From the NCBI RefSeq assembly GCF_010723305.1, contig NZ_BLKW01000002.1, positions 1 to 64,000 of the forward strand: a stretch of DNA of 64,000 bases. The letters are read 5' to 3'. Below, piece after piece: positions 11,578 to 20,657 of this stretch (its first letter is position 1; each line of letters begins with the position of its first letter). Position numbers and translations under genes: made by a program. Below the pieces are notes generated by a model. The model was not told where the DNA came from, did not search any database, and worked only from the letters and a program-made list of their open reading frames with translations. The stretch is from Mycobacterium botniense (lineage in GTDB: Bacteria; Actinomycetota; Actinomycetes; Mycobacteriales; Mycobacteriaceae).

Positions 11578-12018
11578 CTATGCGGAGAAGCGCAAAGGCA
11601 GAAAGTATCTCGCGTAGTACCGTTTGATGAACGGGTCTTCGTAGGGTTGGTAGACCGGCATCTGATGTGTTCGCGGCCCAAGACCGCTCACCGTCGCGGT
11701 TTCGCCGCTAGGAAGCCTAATAATGTCCCCCATTGTGAGGCTAATGATCTGGTGGTGGGCTTTCCACGCCCACTCGTCACACTCGGCTATCGTGGCGGCC
11801 AGCGTATGCACGCTGATGATCGCGTTGCACCAGTACTTGTCGTCGTTGCCGGCGATGCCGTTGACGAGGTAGTACGGCAGCGCGACATCTGGCTCGCTGT
11901 CACCGGATCCGGCTCCCGGCTGGGGGCGCTCAGGACCGACACCTGCTGCGCCGAGCGGCAGCAACACGCCGATGCCGACCTGTGTCGGTGATGGCGTCGT
12001 GCCGTAGTTGAGGCTCAC
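11578..12018 (-). CDS. Tail terminator protein
   Basis: A 146-aa protein whose ATG at 12018 overlaps the preceding stop (ATGA). It lies between the neck gene and the major tail protein, the standard place of the tail terminator that caps the finished tube. It is compact alpha/beta, with the GDIIRLPSGE beta segment and a Tyr/Arg-rich C-terminus. The assignment rests mainly on position and size. Confidence 0.65.
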   Translation of the reverse strand: MSLNYGTTPSPTQVGIGVLLPLGAAGVGPERPQPGAGSGDSEPDVALPYYLVNGIAGNDDKYWCNAIISVHTLAATIAECDEWAWKAHHQIISLTMGDIIRLPSGETATVSGLGPRTHQMPVYQPYEDPFIKRYYARYFLPLRFSA

Positions 12019-12553
12019 CGGCCGCGCCTGCCACGTGATCGTGCTGCTTTGAACGCGGCCGAGCGTGCGATGCGGGCCTGCCGCACGTCGCGGGCAGCGG
12101 CCGCGATCTCATGCGCCGCGGCGCCTTCCGCGGACAGTTTCGCGAACCGCTCCAGCTCTGCGCGCAGATGCGCGTGCGCGTACGCGACACCCTCGTCGGC
12201 CATCGAGTCGCGGCCGGTCGACGAAAACGATGGGCCGCCTTCGGCGCCGAACATGGCGGCCGCTTTGGTGAACGGCGCGTACTCGGGCATGTGGCTGGTG
12301 CCGATCTCAATCCACACGGCTTTCTTGTCGCGGGAGATGACACGGCGGCCGCCGTCAGGCAGCGGCTCGACGTGCACAGCGTTGCGGGCATCTCCTATTT
12401 CGCCTTCTGCTGGCGCCGCCCGGTGCGGTGGCCGGTCACCGAAAACCGGGTGAGCGCCTTCACCTGCTCGCACACCTCGCGCGCCAGCTCATCCACCGCG
12501 TCTTGCACTTCCGCGCTGGCCAGCCCGGCGGCGAACTCGTCTTCGACGCTCAC
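12015..12553 (-). pseudogene. Neck protein (HK97 gp10-like), frameshifted
   Basis: Begins at GTG 12553 (overlapping the previous stop as GTGA) with VEDEFAAGLASAEVQ. It runs to about 12400, where the frame closes after RRQQKAK. The missing continuation (EIGDARNAVHVEPLPDGG, then AVWIEIGTSHMPEYAPF) is open in the -1 frame down to 12015. The WIExGTxxMPxxPF pattern is the hallmark of the gp10-like neck family. One absent base near 12400 accounts for the break; repaired length is about 180 aa. Confidence 0.75.
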
Positions 12554-12960
12554 CCTGCCCTCCATTCGCAATTGACCAACACGTGATCGGGCAGGCCATC
12601 TATGTCGTAGTGGATTTGCGGCAGCCCGAGCACCTTGTAGTCGCGCTGGGCTTGCGGGTCCGCGCGTCGCGGCCTGATCCAACACGAGTTAGTGATCGTC
12701 GCAGCGACTTGGTCGCCGTTGTCGTCCACACCGGGCACGCCGACACCAGCAACGTATGGCAGGAACGCCCACGCCTGCTCGGCGCTGGTGATGGTGTCCG
12801 TTTGTTTCTCGATCGCGGAAATGTGTGTGACCGGCTCAAATACGCACCCGTAGACCCATACCACCGACTCGGTTGTGATCGGCTGATTCATCGCGTCAAC
12901 TCGACCGGTGGGCGCTTTCGTGACCACGCCCAGCGTGTCGGCGCCGGGATAGCTAGTCAT
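12550..12960 (-). CDS. Head-tail stopper-like protein
   Basis: A 136-aa protein starting at ATG 12960 (MTSYPGADTLGVVTKA) and ending with WRAG at 12550, where the next gene starts in GTGA overlap. Between the adaptor and the neck gene the expected component is the stopper that closes the portal channel. The frame is continuous with the wrong-frame tail of the adaptor upstream, which makes a misleading 289-codon fused reading. The start chosen is the ATG that overlaps the true adaptor end. Confidence 0.65.
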   Translation of the reverse strand: MTSYPGADTLGVVTKAPTGRVDAMNQPITTESVVWVYGCVFEPVTHISAIEKQTDTITSAEQAWAFLPYVAGVGVPGVDDNGDQVAATITNSCWIRPRRADPQAQRDYKVLGLPQIHYDIDGLPDHVLVNCEWRAG

Positions 12961-13419
12961 TGTCGTATTCCCACCAGTCCCAGCCGAGGTTACCGAACTG
13001 GTCCGACCATTGGGTCGGCCACCCTTGCTCTTGGTCCGCGGCGTAAAATCGTTTGGGCGGCACGATGACATGGGCAGCGCCTCCAACGGGATCCCCAACA
13101 GCATCTTGTGGTTGTCGGTGAACTGGAGCGCTTTCATCGGGTCGGTGAAGCTGCCACCCTCAATGCGGTGCCCAACGGTGCGGGAAAACTGGCTGAGCTT
13201 GCTGTACCGCTGATAGCGCACGGCTGAGCTGACCACATCCCACACAACGAACTGCGCGGTCGGGTCGGTCGATGGCAACCCTGCGCCTTGCGGCCCGTTG
13301 GCGTATATCCACTGAGACGCCACCTGCAGCAGCAGGTGCACGATCGCCTGCTGCTGCGCGGTGAGCGGCGGCCCGTCCCACAACGCCAGGAACTCCTGCA
13401 AGTTGAGAAACGGAATCAT
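12953..13419 (-). pseudogene. Head-tail adaptor, frameshifted near 13080
   Basis: From ATG 13419 (MIPFLNLQEFLALWDG) the helical adaptor reads to LLGIPLE. The expected end (AHVIVPPKRFYAAD, then GWDWWEYDND and a TAG at 12953) is in the -1 frame from about 13085. Without that shift translation runs on into the stopper gene. One missing base explains it. Adaptor proteins join the portal to the stopper; position and the N-terminal helical bundle fit. Confidence 0.7.
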
Positions 13420-13425
13420 TCACAT

Positions 13426-13728
13426 TCACCAGCCCTCGATAAGCCGCAGCTCAAGCTGTGCGCCGGGGCCGTCCGCTATCGCGTACAACGGCAACTGCTG
13501 GCCGTTGCACGAGTCAATGAGGGGCAGCCGGCATATTTGGCCTGGCAGCAACCGGATACCGATCTGCTGGGGTTCTAGGGCGGCCGGGGCGCCAGCATTG
13601 ACCACAACATTCGGCGCGGCGTTCCTATCCCCCAAACCGGCGCTGGAGTTGAGCACCAGCACCGCCGCAACGGGAGGCAACGCGATCTCGGTCACCGTCT
13701 CGCCGACGCTGATTGCCGGCGCGGTCAT
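13426..13728 (-). CDS. Hypothetical head-tail region protein
   Basis: A 100-aa protein (MTAPAISVGETVTEIALPP) of alternating hydrophobic beta strands, with two Cys in the C-terminal half. It sits between a frameshifted head protein and the adaptor and is open throughout. It may be a small head decoration or connector component, but nothing in the sequence identifies a family. Confidence 0.6.
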   Translation of the reverse strand: MTAPAISVGETVTEIALPPVAAVLVLNSSAGLGDRNAAPNVVVNAGAPAALEPQQIGIRLLPGQICRLPLIDSCNGQQLPLYAIADGPGAQLELRLIEGW

Positions 13729-13740
13729 CCTGTCAGCCTG

Positions 13741-14063
13741 TCAGCCTAGAAGGTCGACGAGTTCTTGTTTGGACAGTGCTTCCAGTGCACGGCGGTCGTG
13801 GTTTTGGGCGACGCCATATTCAACCCACGTCTCCTTGGGGCGACCCGCGGCGGTTTTTTCGGCTCATCCGGTTCGGGCTGCTCACTGCCGGGACTGGCGA
13901 CGGTCGCGGGTGTGTCCACTTCCTCGACCAGCCCGTGGGCGAGGAAATGAGCACGCTGCTCATCATCAAGCCACGGCAGCCAGCCGCCGGCGTAAACGTG
14001 ATGGTTGCGGCCTGTCTGATCTTTGGCCACAACCAGAGGAGCGATCACACGGTAGCCACTCAT
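13741..14063 (-). pseudogene. Small head-tail connector-type protein, frameshifted
   Basis: Starts at ATG 14063 (MSGYRVIAPLVVAKDQTG), three bases after the capsid gene stop. The written frame ends in a sense-poor tail (HWKHCPNKNSSTF) at 13746. One base earlier in frame, from the C4 run at about 13836-13839, it reads KETWVEYGVAQNHD and then EALSKQELVDLLG with a stop at 13741. That ending is a common one in actinophage head proteins. A single missing C restores about 107 residues. Confidence 0.7.
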
Positions 14064-14065
14064 TG

Positions 14066-15046
14066 TCAGAATCCCGTGATTTGGACGCCGGCTTTGGGTT
14101 CGATAATGATGGGAGTAGTGACGCGCCGGGCCCGGATACGCCAGCGGTCCTGTTTGTCCTCGCGCATCGTCTTCACCTGAATCATGGAGCGACCGTCGTC
14201 GTCGCCGCTGTTGTCGGACTGTGCGCCAACGTAGCCGGGCGCAGGCAGCCGCTCGTCAACCATCGCGCCGAACACCTTTGCGTCGAGAACCGCAACATAC
14301 GGTGTGGTCGGCAAGTTCGGGGTTGATAGCCATTTCTTCCCCGCGATATTGGCTTGGAAGCCGATTCCCTGGAACACCGGCATTTCACGCACCCCGTGAC
14401 CGAAATCTTCACGTGGCAACAGCAGCGCAAGCGTCGGGTCGGAGATCGCGGTGGCGAACGTGTTCAGGTCACAGAGCACCGTGTCAGCGATGTAGCCCTG
14501 TTTCAGCGCCCTCATCTGCTCCTCGGCGAGGAGGATGTCACGCAGAATGTTCGGGGCGCCTGAGCTGCCATTCCACGGCTTCGACGCGGGCTGTGTGGCT
14601 GTGATGGCGGCGACCACAGCCGACATCACCACCGAATCGACTTGCGCGACCATGCTGTTGACGAGCTTCGTGAATGCCCGCGACAGCACGTCGAAGTTCT
14701 GCCGGCTGATGTCCTCATCGGTGATGATCGTGTCCAGACCCCACTTGACCACGTTTGCGATCTGCGCCGGACCTGTGGGAATCGGAGACAGCGGGTATTC
14801 GTCGCCGGGTTGCACCGCTTGCGGGGTGTTCGCGGCGAAGATCGACTCGATCTGCTCGTAGATCACCGCGCCGTCTTCGGTGTAGAACTGGCCCGTCAGA
14901 ACCTTATCGCCGACGAAAATCTGGTCGGCTATCGTCCGAAGGGCGCGCAATACCATCAACGGATCGTTGAGATAGCGGCTGATCGAGTAGACATCTTGGG
15001 TTGCTAGATTCCCGGTAGGGAAACCGGGTGGTTCGAGGAACGGCAT
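14066..15046 (-). CDS. Major capsid protein (HK97 fold)
   Basis: A 326-aa protein from ATG 15046 (MPFLEPPGFPTGNLATQD). Its position after protease/scaffold and decoration genes, its length, and the C-terminal RWRIRARRVTTPIIIEP segment are typical of actinophage capsid subunits of the HK97 fold. The gene is intact and preceded by a hairpin terminator (15101-15133) that probably tunes its expression together with an AAGGAAAGGACC ribosome site. Confidence 0.85.
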   Translation of the reverse strand: MPFLEPPGFPTGNLATQDVYSISRYLNDPLMVLRALRTIADQIFVGDKVLTGQFYTEDGAVIYEQIESIFAANTPQAVQPGDEYPLSPIPTGPAQIANVVKWGLDTIITDEDISRQNFDVLSRAFTKLVNSMVAQVDSVVMSAVVAAITATQPASKPWNGSSGAPNILRDILLAEEQMRALKQGYIADTVLCDLNTFATAISDPTLALLLPREDFGHGVREMPVFQGIGFQANIAGKKWLSTPNLPTTPYVAVLDAKVFGAMVDERLPAPGYVGAQSDNSGDDDGRSMIQVKTMREDKQDRWRIRARRVTTPIIIEPKAGVQITGF

Positions 15047-15100
15047 CTCGACCTGGTCCTTTCCTTAAACTGGTGCCGCGCAACAGTTTTTCGTGGATAA

Positions 15101-15133
15101 AGAAAACCGGCGAAAACGGTTTTTCGCCGGTTT
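15101..15133 (-). terminator. Rho-independent type hairpin upstream of the capsid gene
   Basis: Perfect stem AAACCGGCGAAAA / TTTTCGCCGGTTT with a short loop. In the minus orientation it is followed by TTTTCT, the layout of an intrinsic terminator. It sits between the decoration gene and the capsid gene, so it either ends the packaging operon, with a separate capsid promoter, or acts as an attenuator. Confidence 0.75.
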
Positions 15134-15150
15134 GGGGGTTTTCGCTTCCG

Positions 15151-15585
15151 TTAATGCTCGGCTAGGCGCACAACAGCAAAACCATTCGACGCGGCGCTCC
15201 AAGCCCTTCCGATGATCTGGGAATACGTAGTGTTCGAGCTGGCGTCGGCAACAGCCCCGCTGGCTGCTGCCTGAACAGGATCGCCAGCCGAGATCGATCC
15301 GGATGCGGCGAGCACGTGAACGCCACCGAAGTAGACGCTCACCGGCTGCCCGGCGACCGCGTTGTTCGCCGCGACACCAACCTCTGCGGATGTGGCGTCC
15401 GAGGTGGGCGCCACGGTCGGGGTGACGGTGCCTGAATTAGGCTGGCCGCCAGCAACACCGGGCGTGCCGGGAACCAGAGTCCCACCGGTGATCTGCACCA
15501 GTTGTCCCGCTGTCACCGCCGACCCGGCGACGCACGACGCCTGGGTGCCGGCGACGTAGAGGGGCACATAATCCTGTCCTGCCAT
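15151..15585 (-). CDS. Capsid decoration / head fibre-like protein (DUF2190-type)
   Basis: A 144-aa Gly/Ala/Thr-rich protein (MAGQDYVPLYVAGTQASC) of repeated beta hairpins (AGDPVQAA, AGQPVSVYFGG). It lies between the protease/scaffold and capsid genes, where lambda D-like or DUF2190-type stabilising proteins are encoded. Its stop is followed by the terminator hairpin. The family assignment is by position and composition. Confidence 0.6.
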   Translation of the reverse strand: MAGQDYVPLYVAGTQASCVAGSAVTAGQLVQITGGTLVPGTPGVAGGQPNSGTVTPTVAPTSDATSAEVGVAANNAVAGQPVSVYFGGVHVLAASGSISAGDPVQAAASGAVADASSNTTYSQIIGRAWSAASNGFAVVRLAEH

Positions 15586-15586
15586 G

Positions 15587-16870
15587 TCAGTTCACGCTCG
15601 CTTTCTTGGTGGGAATACCCAAAGACGCCATGATCCGCGCGTGCACACGTTCCTTGGCTTCCTGCTCAGGGTCGGGCGCTGCTTCGAAACCGACCTGTCC
15701 GCGCACACCCTGATGGCCGATCTCGCTGGTGGGAATCAAACCAGCGGCCAAACTTTCGAGAACCTGTTTGGTGCCTTCCCGGTCTGCTCTCAGCGAGTCC
15801 AGCCAGTGCTGCTTGCGGGCGGGCGCGATCTTGCCTTGCTGAATAGCCGCCATCACGATCCGCTCATCTTCTTCGGCGATCTGCCGGGCGCGGGCCTCCA
15901 CACCCTGGGCGGCGGCTGCTTTCAGCTCGTCGAGTTGAGCCTGCTCGATCTGCACCAGGCCGTTATCCGCGCCGCTGGCGGTGACCTTCGCCGCGTCAGC
16001 GCGTTGTTTCAGCTCCGCTATTTTAGTGAGGATGGTGTCTTCGTCTGCCGACGCGTCAACACCGATCGCCTCCGCAATATCGGGTGAGAGAGCCACTATG
16101 GAGCCCCTTTCTGTGTCAGAATTTGTTGCTGCTTCGGTCTTGCCGCCGTCGTCATCGTCGTCGTCGTCGCTGATTTTGATGCCGAACTTCTTCGCAGCCG
16201 ACTTGATTCGGTCCTTGATCTTGGCCAATTCTGCTGCGCTGTAATCTTTTTGATTCTTCGGCATATTGATGTACGCCCACGCTGCGCGAACACGCTCAGC
16301 GGTGTCGATCGGGTATTTGCCGTTCTTCGGGTCCGCGTACTTGACGTCCCCGTACGGCCGCGGGGCGTCGGAACCCTGGATCACCAGCTCGATCGCCTTG
16401 CCGCCCATGCGCCCGGCCGCGGCGATGTCATACAGTCGGGCCACGTCCTGCAGGCTTTGCAGCGACTCGACACCGGGACGTGTCGCGCCCAGCAGCGCCA
16501 ACCCGGTCAGCACGAACTCGTGCACGCTGCCATCAGGCGCGGTGTAGTCGTACAAGCCTTCAATCGACCGGGACGGGTACGCGGACGGAAGAATCTCGGC
16601 CAGCCACTCGGGGACACCAACCATGTCCCCGATCAGCGCACGACCGTCCTCAGATGCCCGCAGATTGTCCAGCCATCCCACAGCCGGGTCACCGGAAAAC
16701 CTTGGATCGTTGTGCCCCAACCTGATTACGGGCTTACGCAGGATTCCTTTCTCGTGGGCTTCGATGGCGGCCGCTATTTCTTTTTCGGTGCATTCCCATT
16801 CGCCGGTCGATAGATTCCACTTGCCTGTGCGCATCAGCTCCACGCCGGGAACGGTTACGAGGTTCACCAT
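15587..16870 (-). CDS. Capsid maturation protease with scaffold region
   Basis: A 427-aa protein. The N-terminal about 160 residues resemble Mu I-type phage proteases (RLGHNDPRFSGDPAVGWL, SRSIEGLYDY). Residues about 175-235 carry a DUF6582-like insert ending in a poly-Asp stretch (KFGIKISDDDDD). The remainder is helical and Gln/Glu/Ala-rich, as expected for a scaffold domain released by self-cleavage. It overlaps the portal gene by 7 bases, so the two are probably translationally coupled. The insert between protease and scaffold is the unusual point. Confidence 0.8.
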   Translation of the reverse strand: MVNLVTVPGVELMRTGKWNLSTGEWECTEKEIAAAIEAHEKGILRKPVIRLGHNDPRFSGDPAVGWLDNLRASEDGRALIGDMVGVPEWLAEILPSAYPSRSIEGLYDYTAPDGSVHEFVLTGLALLGATRPGVESLQSLQDVARLYDIAAAGRMGGKAIELVIQGSDAPRPYGDVKYADPKNGKYPIDTAERVRAAWAYINMPKNQKDYSAAELAKIKDRIKSAAKKFGIKISDDDDDDDGGKTEAATNSDTERGSIVALSPDIAEAIGVDASADEDTILTKIAELKQRADAAKVTASGADNGLVQIEQAQLDELKAAAAQGVEARARQIAEEDERIVMAAIQQGKIAPARKQHWLDSLRADREGTKQVLESLAAGLIPTSEIGHQGVRGQVGFEAAPDPEQEAKERVHARIMASLGIPTKKASVN

Positions 16871-18387
16871 AGTCTCAACGCTCCTTCGGGGTTGCGCGGC
16901 GATCGCCTCGCGCTGGCGTCGGCTTTCGGCCGCGACGAAAACGGTTTCTCCGGTTTGGCTGGCCGAGTCGGCCCGGTGTCCGGGGGCTCGGGAAGCGGGT
17001 ATTGCGCATCATTTTCGCGTTGCAGTTGCGGGTCAATGGCAGGCAAACCCATCTGCTGGCGCTCGAAGGCTTCAAGCCGCGGGTCGGGTGTGATCAGGCC
17101 AGCGTTGACGAGCATTTGCAGCGCGGCGGCCGAAGCGTCCTGGCGTGAACCGATCTCCTCGCACACTAGCATCGGGCACGGCTCGTCCTCACCGAAATTG
17201 ATATCCACCAAGTCTTCGACGATGTGCGCCTGCGCGGTGTCGCGTATATCGTCGGCGACCTGCTGCACGCCTTCGCTAAACGCGTCAGCCTGAACGCTGG
17301 CCAGCGCGTAACTTCCGCCGCGGTCAAGGTTGAGGAAATGTGCCAGTGCGGCCAGAGCCATCTGCTTGTCGTGATACTCGACGGCCTGCCGAATAAAACC
17401 AGAGGGCAAATTGCCTTCGACGCCAGCCAGTTTGAACTGGGCTCCGAACGGCAACGCCACACCGGCGTTGTTGCCGCCCCGATACTGACGTGCGACGTCC
17501 AAATACGGCTGCAGCGATTGATCGCCTACGCTGGCTTCCGACACCGATTCAGGCGCGATCACCACCGGGACACCAACACCGTTACGCCGCGCAGCTGTGG
17601 CCTCGATACGAATGAACTCGTCTTTTAGCAGCCAATGCTTGTACGCGGGACGGAACAGGCTGTTTCCGATCCACTGGCCGGGATCCGGGTCGCGCACATA
17701 CACCACGAGGCGATTGACCGGAATCTGCAACTGCATCCCCTGCATGCCTCCGGTCACCCCCAGGGGAGTCCCGAACGATGTGCCGGGCGGGAATTGGGTT
17801 ATCCCGATCAAGCCGCCGTCTAAATCGATGTCCCAATACGCGATCGTGGACGACGGCCGCGGCGCCAGCTTGCGCAGATACGCGCGGCCATCCTCTCCGA
17901 TCCGATACACCTGCTCGAACACTTGGTGCCCGTACTGCAAATGCCGCAACGCCAGCTTGAGATGCCCCGACCACGAAAACCTGTCCCTAATACGAGGTTT
18001 CGGCTTCGACTCGTCCGCTCCCGTGACAGGCAACCCCAGGTTAGCGGCGACAAACTCGGTGACCTCATCGCGCGCACCATTGGGGTCGATTCGCCACGCG
18101 GTGCGCAACACCGGCAACGCGATCGCGTAATACACGCTGGCAAGGCGTGAATCTTCCCGCCACATGCGCGTGTAAGTGCGGACACTGTTCGGCCACAGCA
18201 GCTCTGGAACCTGCTCGAACTGGTCCCACTGCGAAAACGCCGACAGCATGCCAGGGAACGGGTTGGCGAACCCGGCTTCAGTCACCGGCACCGCTGTCTT
18301 CGTGTTATGTCCGGCTACACGTCGCGGAAGACGCTTCGCGGGGGCCTTAAGTGTTGCTGTAGCGGGAATATTGCGCTTCGGCGCCAT
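16864..18387 (-). CDS. Portal protein (DUF935-type)
   Basis: A 507-aa protein from ATG 18387 with an AAAGGAGG ribosome site. It has the portal signatures WREDSRLASVYYAI and RHLQYGHQVFEQVY, plus a long helical middle (DKQMALAALAHFLNLD). It forms the dodecameric ring through which DNA is packaged. It lies just downstream of terminase. The C-terminus is Pro/Arg-rich and basic. The gene is intact. Confidence 0.85.
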   Translation of the reverse strand: MAPKRNIPATATLKAPAKRLPRRVAGHNTKTAVPVTEAGFANPFPGMLSAFSQWDQFEQVPELLWPNSVRTYTRMWREDSRLASVYYAIALPVLRTAWRIDPNGARDEVTEFVAANLGLPVTGADESKPKPRIRDRFSWSGHLKLALRHLQYGHQVFEQVYRIGEDGRAYLRKLAPRPSSTIAYWDIDLDGGLIGITQFPPGTSFGTPLGVTGGMQGMQLQIPVNRLVVYVRDPDPGQWIGNSLFRPAYKHWLLKDEFIRIEATAARRNGVGVPVVIAPESVSEASVGDQSLQPYLDVARQYRGGNNAGVALPFGAQFKLAGVEGNLPSGFIRQAVEYHDKQMALAALAHFLNLDRGGSYALASVQADAFSEGVQQVADDIRDTAQAHIVEDLVDINFGEDEPCPMLVCEEIGSRQDASAAALQMLVNAGLITPDPRLEAFERQQMGLPAIDPQLQRENDAQYPLPEPPDTGPTRPAKPEKPFSSRPKADASARRSPRNPEGALRLW

Positions 18388-18407
18388 ATATCCCCTCCTT
18401 TAAAGCC

Positions 18408-19958
18408 TTAGAAACGCGCGCTCATCGCATCGAACTCGCGTTCCAACACGTCCTGCGACGACTTCGGCTCCTGCCGTTCCATCAACGGAGACGGAGCCCG
18501 CTTCGGCGGCTTTGCGAAGGCCAGCAGTCCCCAATGTGCGAGGGTCACGGCCATCAGCTGCACGATGGAGCCGCCTGGCGGCTTGTCCCACGCGAAGCGA
18601 TTGCCCGGCAGGTCGCGTTTGACCGCCGAAATGACCGAATCGGTCAGGATCTGCTGCCCCGAATGGCTGATCTGCTTCGACAACACGGCCTCGAGGAAGC
18701 CCTCACATGCGAGCGCGAGATCGGTGGTGTTGGTCATCACCGGGTCAATGCCGACGCGCTCGAGGTATGGCTTGACGATCGCGGCCGGCGAGCGTTGATC
18801 GATCACCAGCGCCACCGGGTCGGCCTCGGTGACGATCTGGACTAGCTTCTCGACGACCTCGGTAACCGACGCCGTCTGATTGTAGCCGATCTCGACGTGT
18901 GCGTGGCCGGCCGCGGTGTACTGCGCTCCACCGATCGACCACACCTTGGTGTCCGGTGCGCGGTCGACCGCGATCACCTGCGGCGCCGGGCCAGCCAGCC
19001 GCGCCGCGGTGTCGGCCAGGTCGTTCCACACGTCTGGCGAGATGGGCGGCGGCAGTGTGTCGGCCAGCGTCGGCCAATCGCCGATGCCAAGGCGCTCGAC
19101 CGCGAAGATCTTCGGCGTGTGGAGCATCGCCTGGTACTCGTCCTCGATGTACTCAAGCGTGATCCGGTAGCCGACGCCGGGGTTTGAGCGGCACCGCTCA
19201 CGAACGCTCGTCGGGTCGGCGCCCTCTTCGCAGCTCCACTCCATGTAGGCCAGGCGTGGGCTGACACCATCCAGGGCGCGTTTGCGGACGCCGGCGAAAA
19301 CGTGGCCGTTGTCGTGCACCAGCTGGTCGACCGCGCTGCCTGCGTACCACAGTTGCGGATTGCGCCGCGAGGCCAATGTCGGCATCAGTGCGCCGATCGC
19401 CTCGGGCTTGATGATCATCGCCTCGTCGAGGATGACCGTGTCGCCGGTGAGGCCGCGGCCGCTGACCTTCGTGCGCGAGGAGAACATCATCCGCGGCGCG
19501 TAGGGGTCGTGGACATCCTTGCCGAGCACGAAGCCTTCTTCGCCGTGCGAACGCTTCGGCGTGTACGGCTCGCCCGACTCCTTGAGTAGCCGCTCGACGC
19601 GCCGCATGATCTGCACGACGGTCTTGAACTCATGCGCGCTGTAGACGACCAGCTCTTCGCCCCACAGCAGCAGGCCGGCGACCATCCGGATCTCGATAAC
19701 TGCCGACTTGCCGTTCTGCCTGGGAACGGTCAGACCGACCTCGAAGGCCGCCCACTTGCCGTCCAGGGTTTCACCGAGCGCGTTGTGAAGTACTAGCTGC
19801 TGCCAGGGGTCGAGTGGTTGACCGAGATACTCGGCCAGCTCGATCGCTTCAGCTGCTGCGCTCGTCGGCGCCGGCGGCGCCACCAGGATCCGCGGCTCCT
19901 GGTCCCCCACCAGCAGCGGCGCGTTGGAGGCGTTCAGCACGTTTGCGGGCAAGGTCAT
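18408..19958 (-). CDS. Terminase large subunit
   Basis: A 516-aa packaging ATPase/nuclease. Walker A is PRQNGKSA (about residues 79-86), Walker B is VILDEA, and the C-terminal nuclease part holds AVDRAPD and LVIDQRSP acidic positions. It translocates DNA into the prohead and cuts concatemers. It overlaps the small subunit by 110 bases and is followed by the portal gene. The gene is intact. Confidence 0.9.
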   Translation of the reverse strand: MTLPANVLNASNAPLLVGDQEPRILVAPPAPTSAAAEAIELAEYLGQPLDPWQQLVLHNALGETLDGKWAAFEVGLTVPRQNGKSAVIEIRMVAGLLLWGEELVVYSAHEFKTVVQIMRRVERLLKESGEPYTPKRSHGEEGFVLGKDVHDPYAPRMMFSSRTKVSGRGLTGDTVILDEAMIIKPEAIGALMPTLASRRNPQLWYAGSAVDQLVHDNGHVFAGVRKRALDGVSPRLAYMEWSCEEGADPTSVRERCRSNPGVGYRITLEYIEDEYQAMLHTPKIFAVERLGIGDWPTLADTLPPPISPDVWNDLADTAARLAGPAPQVIAVDRAPDTKVWSIGGAQYTAAGHAHVEIGYNQTASVTEVVEKLVQIVTEADPVALVIDQRSPAAIVKPYLERVGIDPVMTNTTDLALACEGFLEAVLSKQISHSGQQILTDSVISAVKRDLPGNRFAWDKPPGGSIVQLMAVTLAHWGLLAFAKPPKRAPSPLMERQEPKSSQDVLEREFDAMSARF

Positions 19959-20448
19959 CCCTCTTCGAGCTCGGTGCGGGCGGCTTGAGCTCGGCCAGTT
20001 GCGCGATGACGCCGACGAACTGGCGACTCAGCGCGGCCAACACCCGTTGTGACTTGCAGGCGTCCATCTCTCGCGCGAGCCGGTCGCGCAACGCTTCGAG
20101 CGCCTTGGCCTCGTCGCCGCCGGCCAGACTGGACGCGATCGCGGACTCGCCAGAGTCGGCGGGCTTCGGCGTGGTCAGGATGCTCAGACAGATCTGCGCC
20201 GAGCGGTGATCGCCGCGCAGCGCCGCCGGGTAGTGCGCCCGGAACAGCGCCTCGGTCCTCTCGGCGAAGACGGCGGTCTCAGCGTTGGCCAGCAGCTCGC
20301 GTCGGCGCGCTGCGGCGCCGGCCATCGCCTTCTGGACGGCTTTCTCGACTGCGGCCTCGGTCATCTCCAGCCGGTCGGAGATCTGCCGATAGGTCGCGCC
20401 GGCGATGAACATCTCCAGCGCGCGGGATTGACGCTCCGCGCGGTTCAC
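19849..20448 (-). CDS. Terminase small subunit-like protein
   Basis: A 199-aa protein from ATG 20448 (MNRAERQSRALEMFIAG). The N-terminal helix-turn-helix (TYRQISDRLEMTEAAVEKAV) is the DNA-recognition part expected of TerS. A central helical region and a basic Ala/Gly-rich C-terminus follow. Its location directly before terL supports the call. The 110-base overlap with terL is long but both frames look coding at their conserved parts. Confidence 0.7.
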   Translation of the reverse strand: MNRAERQSRALEMFIAGATYRQISDRLEMTEAAVEKAVQKAMAGAAARRRELLANAETAVFAERTEALFRAHYPAALRGDHRSAQICLSILTTPKPADSGESAIASSLAGGDEAKALEALRDRLAREMDACKSQRVLAALSRQFVGVIAQLAELKPPAPSSKRDDLARKRAERLQRAAAGGGPGAADPGGAAGADERSS

Positions 20449-20657
20449 TGCTCACTCCCCGCCGCGAACGACACTGGTTCGCCGTTGAGCTCTGGTAGCA
20501 CGCCGGTGTGCTCCTGGAAGCGGCGCAGCACCACGTCGGCGTAGCGCGGGTCCAGCTCCACGCACAGCGCCCGGGCGCCGCGGCGTGGGTTGCGCGTGAA
20601 CGTTTGAAGCTTCGAAACTGGCAGCCGATCGGCCTGACCTGCTAATTTCTGGCTCAT
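20445..20657 (-). pseudogene. Collapsed ParB-methyltransferase remnant
   Basis: A 70-aa frame starting MSQKLAGQADRLPVSKLQ. Its first 26 residues match the opening of a ParB-like nuclease domain (LPVSKLQTFTRNPRRG). From residue 27 it reads CVELDPRYADVVLRRFQEH, the standard end of a site-specific DNA methyltransferase. Full ParB-methyltransferase fusions of about 400-450 aa are typical in actinophages next to HNH and terminase genes. The simplest reading is an in-frame internal deletion of more than 1 kb joining both ends. All catalytic motifs are gone. It may still be translated, since it overlaps the terS start. Confidence 0.7.

Noticed and set aside
12550-13419. A single 289-aa connector protein
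   Set aside because: Its N-terminal and C-terminal halves are two different connector proteins; the true adaptor end and stop are in another frame at 12953, overlapping the ATG of the second gene.
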